Assembly (NCBI GenBank): GCA_027618855.1
Contig: JAQCID010000046.1
Location: 1-7,826, forward strand
DNA: 7,826 bases
Source: Bacteroidota bacterium
Lineage (GTDB): Bacteria; Bacteroidota; Bacteroidia; Flavobacteriales_D; Sanyastnellaceae
Direction of reading: 5' to 3'
How positions within the stretch are numbered: position 1 is the stretch's first letter; each line of letters opens with the position of its first letter. The position numbers were made by a program, and so were the translations under genes. Positions 1-6,675 of the stretch are shown in pieces. The notes under the pieces were generated by a model that did not search any database, had not been told where the DNA came from, and saw only the letters and a list, made by a program, of their open reading frames with translations.

Positions 1-1094
1 AGTTTGAAGCGGGATTTGATGGACAATTAAACGAGGTTGAATCTACAGTCAAAGCCCAAGGCACAGATGGGCAGGGTTTGGTTGGCTCAGGCTTCGAAGA
101 TGAGCTTGTGACAAGATATCCGAATGGAGGCAGCAACATGCGCACTTTCGGTGCGTTTACTTCTGCAAAGAGATCGTTGGGGGAAAAAGAGTTTCACTTC
201 GGGTTGAGATATAGCTTTACTTCGTTTGACGCCAGATTTCTTCCCACAGAGTCTCTCCAGTTGCCTTTTTCAGAATTACAATCAGCACATGGCGCTTTAA
301 CCGGAAGTATAGCCGCAGACATCCCTTTGGGTGACAATATTTCGTCGATTTCATCGCTGTCATCAGGATTTAGACACCCAAACATTGATGATGCAGCAAA
401 GGTTAGAGAGAAAGGAGGGTATGTGCTTGTGCCAAATGATTCGCTCAATGCAGAGTATTTATACAGCCTAGATGAAAGCATTACTTGGAGACATCCATCA
501 GGCCTGTCTATTTCTGTCGCGGGGTTTGTGAGCCTTTGGACTGAAATCATTGCCCCCGTTAATTCGACGCTATATGGACCAGATTCACTAAAAATAGATT
601 CACTAGAAATAGATGGAGAATTTTCTAGAATTCAGCGCAACGAAAATGCCGGAAATGCAATCATCAGAGGGTCAACTTTTGAAGTGAATTATCCCATTTT
701 GGAGAACATGAATTTTAAAAGTTCGCTAAACTTTACAAAGGGATATCTTTTGGATTCGAACAATCCACCTCTTGCGCACATCCCTCCAACTTTTGGCAAA
801 ACATCGCTTGAGTATTCAAACAAGAACTGGTCCTTAGAAGCTTACGCTTTATACGGTGGTGCAAAAAACATCGATGATTACGGTCCTGGTAGTACAGACA
901 ACATTCAAGAGGCGTTAGAAAATGGCACTCCATCTTGGTGGACGCTTAATCTAGAGTCGCAGATCTCGTTTAATGAGCATCTACATGCCCAGTTGGGTGT
1001 GTCAAATATTTTCGATTTGCACTACAAATCTTTTGCTTCTGGCATTTCTGCTCCTGGTCGTGGTGCATATATCACGCTTCATGCCATCTTCTAA
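1..1094 (+). CDS. TonB-dependent outer-membrane receptor, C-terminal part (5' truncated by window edge)
   Basis: The frame is open from base 3 with no start before the edge, giving 363 visible residues of a longer protein; the TTG at 78 is only an internal codon. The segment looks like the distal beta-barrel of a TonB-dependent receptor: alternating amphipathic strands, the family-typical stretch FRHPNIDDAAKV, then GYVLVPNDSLNAEY, a near-terminal SNIFDLHYKSF, an APGRG turn, and a final strand ending in Phe (ITLHAIF), the usual signal for the BAM assembly machinery. Such receptors import siderophores, cobalamin, glycans or peptides across the outer membrane using TonB energy. The plug domain and TonB box lie outside the window, so the substrate cannot be named. 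No terminator is visible before holB, which starts 27 nt downstream, so read-through is possible. An extracellular-loop-like stretch carries a small tandem duplication (582-611). Confidence 0.9.
   Translation, partial: FEAGFDGQLNEVESTVKAQGTDGQGLVGSGFEDELVTRYPNGGSNMRTFGAFTSAKRSLGEKEFHFGLRYSFTSFDARFLPTESLQLPFSELQSAHGALTGSIAADIPLGDNISSISSLSSGFRHPNIDDAAKVREKGGYVLVPNDSLNAEYLYSLDESITWRHPSGLSISVAGFVSLWTEIIAPVNSTLYGPDSLKIDSLEIDGEFSRIQRNENAGNAIIRGSTFEVNYPILENMNFKSSLNFTKGYLLDSNNPPLAHIPPTFGKTSLEYSNKNWSLEAYALYGGAKNIDDYGPGSTDNIQEALENGTPSWWTLNLESQISFNEHLHAQLGVSNIFDLHYKSFASGISAPGRGAYITLHAIF
582..611 (+). repeat. 15-bp in-frame tandem duplication inside the receptor gene
   Basis: Two adjacent 15-bp copies (582-596 and 597-611) differ at one base (A versus G, positions 591 and 606). 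They encode DSLKI followed by DSLEI. The unit is a whole number of codons, so the frame is kept. The hydrophilic, acidic context between predicted strands suggests a surface loop, which is inference. Confidence 0.8.
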
Positions 1095-1121
1095 TTGTCA
1101 GCCACGACTTACCTTGCCACC

Positions 1122-2249
1122 ATGCAGTTTTCTGAGGTTTTAGGCCAAACCCAAATATCTTCTTTGCTACGCGAAGGTGCGAGATCAAAAAGGATCGCTC
1201 ATGCCCAACTCTTTGATGGGAATGAGGGCTCGGGATCGCTCGCTCTGGCAAGAGCCTATGCTCAATATTTACACTGTGCAAATCCATCAGAAAGTGACTC
1301 TTGTGGAATATGTCATTCCTGTAACGCACATCGTAAACTTCAACACCCTGACCTACATTGGACCTTCCCGTTTTTTAAAAATGACGGAAGTGGACGCTCA
1401 ACATCGGACCCATTTCAAATACTTTGGAGGGAGTGTATGCTTAAGTCGGGCTATATCGGATTAGAGGATTGGCTTTCAAAAATCGGAGCAGATAAAAAAC
1501 AGCTGTTTATTTCTGTAGATGAAGCACTTGAGATTAATCGAAAATTAGGTCTTAAGTCTTTTTATGGGGGATTTAAAATTCTGATTTTCTGGTTGCCAGA
1601 AACGATGCGCGTTGACACCGCAAATAAATTACTGAAACTGATCGAAGAGCCCACAGATAAAACTGTAATTATATTTGTTTCTCAGAATTCTGACAGACTT
1701 CTTCCTACGATTTTGTCACGGCTTCAACGCATTCATATTCCAAGACTTACAGACTCTGAAGCCGCGGAAGGTATTGCGAAGATTACGGGTGTTTCGTCCG
1801 AAACTGCACTGGGGTGGGCCCATGTCACAGAGGGGAATATTTCTGCTGCTGTTCGACTCTCTAAATCTGGAGAGGAAACGCCTGATTTGGAACTGTTTTC
1901 TGCCTGGATGCGTGCATGTTGGGCCCGAGATGGAGAGGCACTACTGAAAGCGGCAAACGATTTCGCGTCTCCTGGTCGGGAATCACAAAAGAGGTTTTTA
2001 ACCTATGCTTTACATATGGTACGTCAATGTATTTTGGGCAACTACGGCGCAGATTCTTTGATTCGATTAACAGATGGAGAAACAGTATTTATATCGAAAT
2101 TTCAGAGATTTATTCATGAAAAGAATGTAGTTTCATTGCGTGCTTTATTAGAGGATGCACACAAGGATATTTCCGGAAATGTCAATGCCAAAGTTGTTTT
2201 TTTTGACCTGAGTATCCAGGTGCATATACGATTACGTACAGAGATTTAA
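1122..2249 (+). CDS. holB: DNA polymerase III delta prime subunit (clamp loader)
   Basis: This 375-residue protein is the delta prime subunit of the clamp loader, which loads the beta sliding clamp onto primed DNA. I chose the ATG at 1122 because MQFSEVLGQ matches the usual family N-terminus; a TTG at 1095 would add nine atypical residues. Evidence: AHAQLFDGNEGSGSLALARA (27-46) is the family's degenerate P-loop, lacking the Walker A lysine, as expected for non-ATP-binding delta prime. Cysteines 52, 61, 64 and 67 form a zinc module (C-x8-C-x2-C-x2-C). The stretch DTANKLLKLIEEP (about 166-178) and TILSRLQRIHIP (about 196-207) are the AAA+ core and the SRC-motif region. The SRC cysteine is Leu here (S199-R200-L201). 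The protein is longer than E. coli HolB (about 334 residues) but similar to Bacteroidota homologues. It sits 55 nt upstream of ricT, probably in the same transcript. Confusion with DnaX is unlikely, given the missing P-loop lysine. Confidence 0.93.
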   Translation: MQFSEVLGQTQISSLLREGARSKRIAHAQLFDGNEGSGSLALARAYAQYLHCANPSESDSCGICHSCNAHRKLQHPDLHWTFPFFKNDGSGRSTSDPFQILWRECMLKSGYIGLEDWLSKIGADKKQLFISVDEALEINRKLGLKSFYGGFKILIFWLPETMRVDTANKLLKLIEEPTDKTVIIFVSQNSDRLLPTILSRLQRIHIPRLTDSEAAEGIAKITGVSSETALGWAHVTEGNISAAVRLSKSGEETPDLELFSAWMRACWARDGEALLKAANDFASPGRESQKRFLTYALHMVRQCILGNYGADSLIRLTDGETVFISKFQRFIHEKNVVSLRALLEDAHKDISGNVNAKVVFFDLSIQVHIRLRTEI

Positions 2250-2304
2250 TAAAGATATACCAAAGGCAAAATGCTAAACGTGAAAAACGTATCTTCGTTG
2301 CACG

Positions 2305-3501
2305 ATGGGATGTAGTAGTTGTAGTTCAGGGGCCGATGGTCTGCCGAAAGGTTGTAAAAACAACGGAAGTTGTGGAACGTGTGGTACGGGTGGGAAAACT
2401 ACATTTGATTGGCTTGAGGGCATTGCGCTCCCTGCTGGAACTTCAATATTTGACATCGTTGAAGTTCGATTTAAAAACAACCGAAAAGGTTTTTTTAGAC
2501 GCAAATCGAAAGACACTTATTACGTAGGAGATGTTGTTTCCCTTGACTTAAATCCGGGTATTGACGTTGGGGTCGTTTCTCTCACTGGAGAATTGGTTCG
2601 GACTCAGATGTCGGTTAAAAAAGTGAGAGACGATCACGAAGTCAAGAAAATAGTTCAGAAGTCCACGAAAGAAGAAATAGAGATTTGGCAAAGTGCGAGG
2701 CAGAGAGAAGATGAAACCAGGCTTAAGTCGAGAGAGATCATAAAACGCCTCAAAATTCCTATGAAACTGACCGATGTCGAGTTTCAAGGGGATGATAAAA
2801 AGGCGACGTTTTATTACATATCGGAAGAACGCGTTGATTTTCGTGAGCTTGTACGTGAGCTCGCCGCTACGTTTAATATAAAGGTTGATATGCGCCAAAT
2901 AGGTGCCCGTCAAGAGGCAGCAAGAGTGGGCGGCATCGGATCTTGTGGAAGGGAACTTTGTTGTTCAACTTGGCTTACTGATTTCAGGTCGGTATCCACC
3001 AGTTCGGCTAGATATCAGCAGATGGCCCTTAACCCAGTTAAATTGGCTGGACAATGTGGTAAATTAAAGTGTTGCTTAAACTTTGAGTTGGACCAATACG
3101 TTGAAGCGGTGAATGATTTCCCATCGCCCAACACAAAAATCCAAGTCTCAAAAGGAAAAGCCGTTATTTTTAAGATGGATATCTTCAAACGAGTCGTTTA
3201 TTTTTTGGAGCTTGGAGATAAAGGTGGAGGTCCTGTTGCTGTTCCGTTAGACGAGGCAAAAAAACTTATTGCAAAATCAGACAAGGGCGAACACATTGAT
3301 TCACTCTCACAATTTGCCATTCAAGAATTGCCAGATGAAGTTTCAAAGACGTACAGCAATGTTGTCGGTCAAGATGATCTTACTCGATTTGACGAGACAA
3401 AAAGAACGAAGTCTAAATCTGCAGGAAAGAAGATGGTCGGCAATCGGAATAAGAGAAAGGACCATAGAAGAGGCAGTCCTAAACCCCAATCTTCAAAGTA
3501 A
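2305..3501 (+). CDS. ricT: PSP1-domain regulatory iron-sulfur protein RicT (YaaT family)
   Basis: This 398-residue protein has the full Bacteroidota form of RicT. In Bacillus, RicT (YaaT) joins RicA and RicF in a complex carrying [4Fe-4S] clusters that helps RNase Y mature mRNAs; the role in Bacteroidota is less clear. Seen here: a Cys-rich N-terminus (Cys 3, 6, 17, 23, 26), typical of the phylum's homologues and supporting the ATG at 2305. A charged helical stretch (about 105-150) leads into the PSP1 core, including ISEERVDFRELVRELA and MRQIGARQEAARVG. Two cysteine clusters follow, GSCGRELCC (Cys 214, 219, 220) and QCGKLKCC (Cys 251, 256, 257). The last 35 or so residues are Lys/Arg/Ser-rich and probably disordered. 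An in-frame stop at 2281-2283 limits any longer start. The gene ends 2 nt before gldH (TAA-AG-ATG), so the two are probably translationally coupled. Confidence 0.92.
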   Translation: MGCSSCSSGADGLPKGCKNNGSCGTCGTGGKTTFDWLEGIALPAGTSIFDIVEVRFKNNRKGFFRRKSKDTYYVGDVVSLDLNPGIDVGVVSLTGELVRTQMSVKKVRDDHEVKKIVQKSTKEEIEIWQSARQREDETRLKSREIIKRLKIPMKLTDVEFQGDDKKATFYYISEERVDFRELVRELAATFNIKVDMRQIGARQEAARVGGIGSCGRELCCSTWLTDFRSVSTSSARYQQMALNPVKLAGQCGKLKCCLNFELDQYVEAVNDFPSPNTKIQVSKGKAVIFKMDIFKRVVYFLELGDKGGGPVAVPLDEAKKLIAKSDKGEHIDSLSQFAIQELPDEVSKTYSNVVGQDDLTRFDETKRTKSKSAGKKMVGNRNKRKDHRRGSPKPQSSK

Positions 3502-3503
3502 AG

Positions 3504-3986
3504 ATGTTGCCTAGCCCCAAAGCAATATTTTATCTCACACTTGGTCTGGTATTTTTTAATTCTTGTGGAGATTTTCCCATTTCAAATAGTTCTGTTGAGA
3601 TTGAACCCGATGGTTGGTATGCGATTGATATCACTTCATTTGAATGGGATATCGTAGATCTTGATTTGAAATATGATGCGCTTATAGATATCCGCCATAA
3701 TTCGGACTATCCATATTCCAATCTCTATTTATTTCTCGACTTCACCTTCCCCAATGGCAATCAAAGACGGGACACACTGGCTTGTGAACTTGCAGATGAA
3801 AGAGGCAGGTGGTATGGTTCGGGCATCGGTGATATCATTGACCACAGGGTTTCTTTTCAAGAAAATTTTGAGTTTCCGATACATGGGAAATATCGATTAA
3901 AAGTAGCGCATGGTATGAGGCAAGATCCACTGATGGGTGTCACTGCTATTGGGTTTAGGCTAGAGAAAAGCCAAATGTCACAATGA
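3504..3986 (+). CDS. gldH: Gliding motility lipoprotein GldH
   Basis: The 160-residue product is a predicted lipoprotein: a short hydrophobic signal (about 7-20) ends in the relaxed Bacteroidota lipobox FFNSC, with Cys21 as the lipidated residue. The mature part carries the GldH signature almost throughout: W-D-I in a beta segment near 48-50, IRHNSDYPYSNLYLF (63-77), FPNG (82-85), then DTLACELADE and GRWYGSGIGDI (90-111), and the ending FPIHGKYRLKVAHGMRQDPL. In Flavobacterium johnsoniae, GldH is an envelope lipoprotein needed for gliding, and gliding mutants there also lose chitin digestion and sensitivity to certain phages. Its biochemical role is not settled. Length and motifs look complete and intact. 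The start 2 nt after ricT supports one transcript. From memory, a bifunctional penicillin-binding protein gene often follows gldH in Flavobacteriia; here an M43 protease gene follows. Confidence 0.93.
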   Translation: MLPSPKAIFYLTLGLVFFNSCGDFPISNSSVEIEPDGWYAIDITSFEWDIVDLDLKYDALIDIRHNSDYPYSNLYLFLDFTFPNGNQRRDTLACELADERGRWYGSGIGDIIDHRVSFQENFEFPIHGKYRLKVAHGMRQDPLMGVTAIGFRLEKSQMSQ

Positions 3987-4048
3987 CTCCAACCGTTGTT
4001 TGTGTTGTATCTTAGTTGTCCGCAAGAAAAACAACAACATAGTTCTAG

Positions 4049-6148
4049 ATGTATTATAACAAAAGATTTCTCTTATCTGCTTCTTTGGCGACCACGATCA
4101 TGTTCTCGACTTCTGCTCAAGAAGTGAAGAAATGTGGGATCAATGAGGCGACAGTGAGGACATTCGGAATGACTCCGGAAAGGCTTCAAAATCAATCCCC
4201 TGCATTCTCTCAACTTGAACGCGAAACAGCGCTTTATCTCAATTCGGGTGCTCGCGCGGAGGTTCTAACGATCCCTGTCGTATTTCACGTGATTCACAAC
4301 AATGGTCCTGAGAATATTTCTACGGCTCAAATTCACGATGCTCTGGAGGTTGTAAACAGAGATTTTAATGCACTGAGCGAGGATCTTGATCAAGTTGTGC
4401 CCGCGTTTGAGAATATTATTGGAGATGTTCAAATGCGATTTAAATTGGCGCGTAAGGACCCTAATGGGGTTTGCCACTCTGGCATCAATCGCATTGTTAG
4501 CGCTGAAACGTATATCGGCGAAGAGGACATGAAACTGCTGATTCAATGGCCCAGGAATAAGTACTTAAATGTTTGGGTTTGTTCTGATGCATCCGGTGCA
4601 GCAGGTTACAGTTTATATCCTAGTTCTGTCAATGGTTCAGACAACTCAGATATGGACGGTATTGTCATACAAGCTACATATACAGGTTCGATCGGAACGA
4701 GTAACAATTTCCGTTCAAGGGTCTTGACTCACGAAATTGGACATTGGTTAAACCTCCGTCATTTGTGGGGCAATTCAAATTCACCAGGCGAGGATGACAA
4801 TTGTGACAATGATGACAATGTATCTGACACCCCCAACAGCAAGGGTTGGACGGTGTGTAATTTGGAAGGTATTTCATGTGGTTCTCTAGACAACGTACAG
4901 AATTACATGGAGTATGCTTACTGTGGCAGAATGTTTACTGAAGGCCAAAAAACACGACTTCGAACTGCAGCCTTATCCTCTGTAGCCCAACGTAATCAGC
5001 TGTCGACTCAAGCGAATCTGATCGCAACAGGTCTTGAGGGAGATCCAATCTTATGTGAGGCAACATTTTCAGTCGATGAACATGTGATTTGTGTTGGGGA
5101 CAGTATTCATTTTATTGACGAGAGTTTTCATGACGTGAACCATTGGTCTTGGGACTTTGCTGATGGAAGTACCATCTCTGGATCAGAAGAAGGAATACAT
5201 AACGATTTGTACCACATTTTCAATGCTGCAGGTACGTATGAAGTTGTATTGACGGCAAGCAATGGTTTTGAATCTCTTGCTTCGGTACCTACAAACGTCA
5301 CAGTTCTTACTTCAGGCGCGATGGAGAATCCTGCAATTCAAGGATTTGAAGCCGCTTCATTTCCTTCAGAGGATTGGTTTGTCATCGATCAATTAAATGA
5401 CGGAGGCTGGGAAATGACTGAGGAAGCATCATTTTCTGGCTCTAGATCTCTTCACCTCGCAAATTGGGGCAATGATATTGAGTTCAATAAGGACTTCTTA
5501 TTGACAAGTACGATTGATCTAACTGGGGCGACAGAGGTTAGGATTGCATACAAATGGGCATATTGCTTTAAAGGGACCAGCGAAGAGGATGACACAGACG
5601 ATAGATTAAGGATCAGTGTCACGGGAGATTGTGGCAATGACTGGGATCTTCGAAAGATGCACAGAGGCTACACCACACTTCCTTCAGCTCCCCCGCATTA
5701 TTATCCTTTTGTGCCGGAAAGTTCTGATGAGTGGAATGAGTTCACTCTTATTTTAGACCAACCCCAATACCTGACATCCTACTTCAGGGTCATGTTTGAG
5801 TTTGAAAGTAGATTAGGCAATGATATCTTTCTCGATGATATCAACATTACGGCGTACGATTCTTCTATGCTTGCGATAGAACATTGGTCGATGGACCCTG
5901 AGTGGGAGCTTTTCCCGAATCCTTCCGATGGAGAGTCCACTCTGAGCTGTACGACATTGTTTCATCACGATACCCGAATTGTTATTTACGATGCAATGGG
6001 CCGAATTGTAGACGCTGTATTTGAAGGTCCTCTCCCGGCTGGAAATCACACCTTCACCTTATCTCCAATGAATTTAAGTCGAGGCACTTACTTTATCGTC
6101 GTTGAGGCTGAGGGCGTTCGTCGATCTCTTACCTGGATGATTAAATAG
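4049..6148 (+). CDS. Secreted M43 family zinc metalloprotease with PKD domain and T9SS sorting domain
   Basis: This is a 699-residue multidomain exported protease. A signal peptide spans about 1-23, with likely cleavage after STSA. The propeptide-like region starts KKCGIN; Cys29 could act as a cysteine switch, which is inference. The catalytic domain runs about 70-320, opening with TIPVVFHVIHN. The metzincin zinc motif HEIGHWLNLRH (228-238) gives zinc ligands His228, His232 and His238 and catalytic Glu229, and the Met-turn is NYMEY (Met287). This is the M43 (cytophagalysin/pappalysin) layout. The acidic stretch DDNCDNDDNVSDTP probably binds calcium. A PKD domain follows (about 336-420, with WSWDFADGS and AGTYEVVLTASN), then a jelly-roll or MAM-like beta domain (about 425-602, ending DIFLDDINITA). 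A type A T9SS sorting domain closes the protein (about 616-699, LFPNPS at 621-626, AMGRIV, RGTYFIVV). The protein probably crosses the inner membrane by Sec, is exported by T9SS, and digests external protein; its substrates are unknown. A strong terminator follows. Confidence 0.95.
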   Translation: MYYNKRFLLSASLATTIMFSTSAQEVKKCGINEATVRTFGMTPERLQNQSPAFSQLERETALYLNSGARAEVLTIPVVFHVIHNNGPENISTAQIHDALEVVNRDFNALSEDLDQVVPAFENIIGDVQMRFKLARKDPNGVCHSGINRIVSAETYIGEEDMKLLIQWPRNKYLNVWVCSDASGAAGYSLYPSSVNGSDNSDMDGIVIQATYTGSIGTSNNFRSRVLTHEIGHWLNLRHLWGNSNSPGEDDNCDNDDNVSDTPNSKGWTVCNLEGISCGSLDNVQNYMEYAYCGRMFTEGQKTRLRTAALSSVAQRNQLSTQANLIATGLEGDPILCEATFSVDEHVICVGDSIHFIDESFHDVNHWSWDFADGSTISGSEEGIHNDLYHIFNAAGTYEVVLTASNGFESLASVPTNVTVLTSGAMENPAIQGFEAASFPSEDWFVIDQLNDGGWEMTEEASFSGSRSLHLANWGNDIEFNKDFLLTSTIDLTGATEVRIAYKWAYCFKGTSEEDDTDDRLRISVTGDCGNDWDLRKMHRGYTTLPSAPPHYYPFVPESSDEWNEFTLILDQPQYLTSYFRVMFEFESRLGNDIFLDDINITAYDSSMLAIEHWSMDPEWELFPNPSDGESTLSCTTLFHHDTRIVIYDAMGRIVDAVFEGPLPAGNHTFTLSPMNLSRGTYFIVVEAEGVRRSLTWMIK

Positions 6149-6192
6149 TCGCGTATATCATCGCGTACATCTTCTAGATAATTTATTGGTTC

Positions 6193-6226
6193 ATTAAAAA
6201 GCCCGCGATGATGCGGGCTTTTTAAT
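6193..6226. terminator. Bidirectional Rho-independent terminator between convergent genes
   Basis: A perfect 14-bp inverted repeat (arms 6193-6206 and 6213-6226) encloses the 6-nt loop GATGAT. The core stem GCCCGC/GCGGGC is GC-rich, flanked by AAAAA on the left and TTTTT on the right, so both strands present a hairpin followed by a U-tract. It lies 44 nt after the M43 stop and 19 nt after the stop of the minus-strand secreted protein, and should end both transcripts. Confidence 0.88.
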
Positions 6227-6245
6227 TGTTTATTTCTAAGAAGTT

Positions 6246-6674
6246 TCAGTCTTTCGAACCAAGCATAATAGACACACATCCTTCGTGAATCAGAGCTGCC
6301 TCACTCTGTGGAACGGAAATGCGTATCGACAATTGTTGTGTGTTCTCTATACTTAGATCAACATGGTCTGATCCATCGGTATTTCTCCAAATGGAATTCC
6401 CTTGGGAATCATATAGACCAAACTCAACAGCACCCAGTACAGGGTGAGAACAAACCACGACTCTGTAGTTTACTCCACCATAGAACGCCATATCTAATTC
6501 AGCAACATCGCCGGGAATTAATACGGCAGCGTTGTAATTGTCGTTTTGGGTGTAATCTTCCAAAATAGGAAGGCAATTTCGTTTTGTAAATGCACGGCAT
6601 TGGCTTGAAGCTTCAGCTGCAAAAAATGCGAATGACGCAAGTAATAGGATTGTGTATTTCATCTCTGCTTTCAT
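6246..6674 (-). CDS. Small secreted protein of unknown function with four cysteines
   Basis: Not recognised as any named family. The product is 142 residues from the ATG at 6674, or 138 from a second in-frame ATG at 6662; the latter gives a more classical signal peptide (MKYTILLLASFAFFA) and is preceded by GCAGAG. Signal peptidase I cleavage is likely near AEA/SSQ (about 22/23), so the protein should be exported. The mature part has four cysteines (26, 34, 75, 133 by the longer numbering), enough for two disulfides, and a beta-rich look: VAELDMAFYGG, YRVVVCSHPVLGAVEFGLYD, QQLSIRISVPQSE, GCVSIMLG. No lipobox, transmembrane helix after the signal, or catalytic motif is visible. From memory, similar short proteins occur in other Bacteroidota as hypotheticals. 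The start at 6674 follows the stop of the upstream lipoprotein gene by one base, indicating co-translation. It ends 19 nt from the shared terminator. Confidence 0.85.
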   Translation of the reverse strand: MKAEMKYTILLLASFAFFAAEASSQCRAFTKRNCLPILEDYTQNDNYNAAVLIPGDVAELDMAFYGGVNYRVVVCSHPVLGAVEFGLYDSQGNSIWRNTDGSDHVDLSIENTQQLSIRISVPQSEAALIHEGCVSIMLGSKD

Positions 6675-6675
6675 T

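Noticed and set aside
1095..1121. TTG at 1095, immediately after the receptor stop, as the holB start.
   Set aside because: The extra nine residues do not match the family, whereas the ATG at 1122 gives the expected MQF-x-x-V-x-GQ beginning.
2197..2204. Run of eight T in holB, with further homopolymer runs in ricT (seven T at 2490-2496, seven A at 3256-3262), as possible slippage sites.
   Set aside because: All three genes are full length and in frame without a shift, and no alternative frame after the runs encodes anything meaningful.
2290..2297. TATCTTCG just before ricT resembles a -7 box.
   Set aside because: It lies 7 nt before the ATG, leaves almost no leader, and has no -33 partner; read-through from holB is more likely.
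2851..2871. Direct repeat CGTGAGCT spaced by 4 nt within ricT.
   Set aside because: It encodes the helical RELVREL of the PSP1 core, and the similarity follows from the protein sequence.
2548..2913. Long open frame on the strand opposite ricT (about 121 codons).
   Set aside because: It is fully inside ricT, has no recognisable features, and is explained by codon bias of the real gene.
4008..4015. TATCTTAG upstream of the M43 gene resembles the Bacteroidota -7 box TAnnTTTG.
   Set aside because: One consensus position is wrong and no TTG lies at the expected distance upstream, so it is not supported as a promoter.
3995..4035. Inverted repeat GTTGTTT (3995-4001) with AAACAAC (4029-4035) between gldH and the M43 gene.
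   Set aside because: It is only a 7-bp, AT-rich stem with a 27-nt loop inside low-complexity GTT/AAC sequence, and no T-tract follows.
4730..4762. The zinc motif HEIGHWLNLRH has Asn where metzincins usually have Gly (HExxHxxGxxH).
   Set aside because: From memory this Asn variant is common among Bacteroidota M43 proteases; the three His ligands, the Glu and the Met-turn are all present, so nothing suggests an inactive or novel enzyme.
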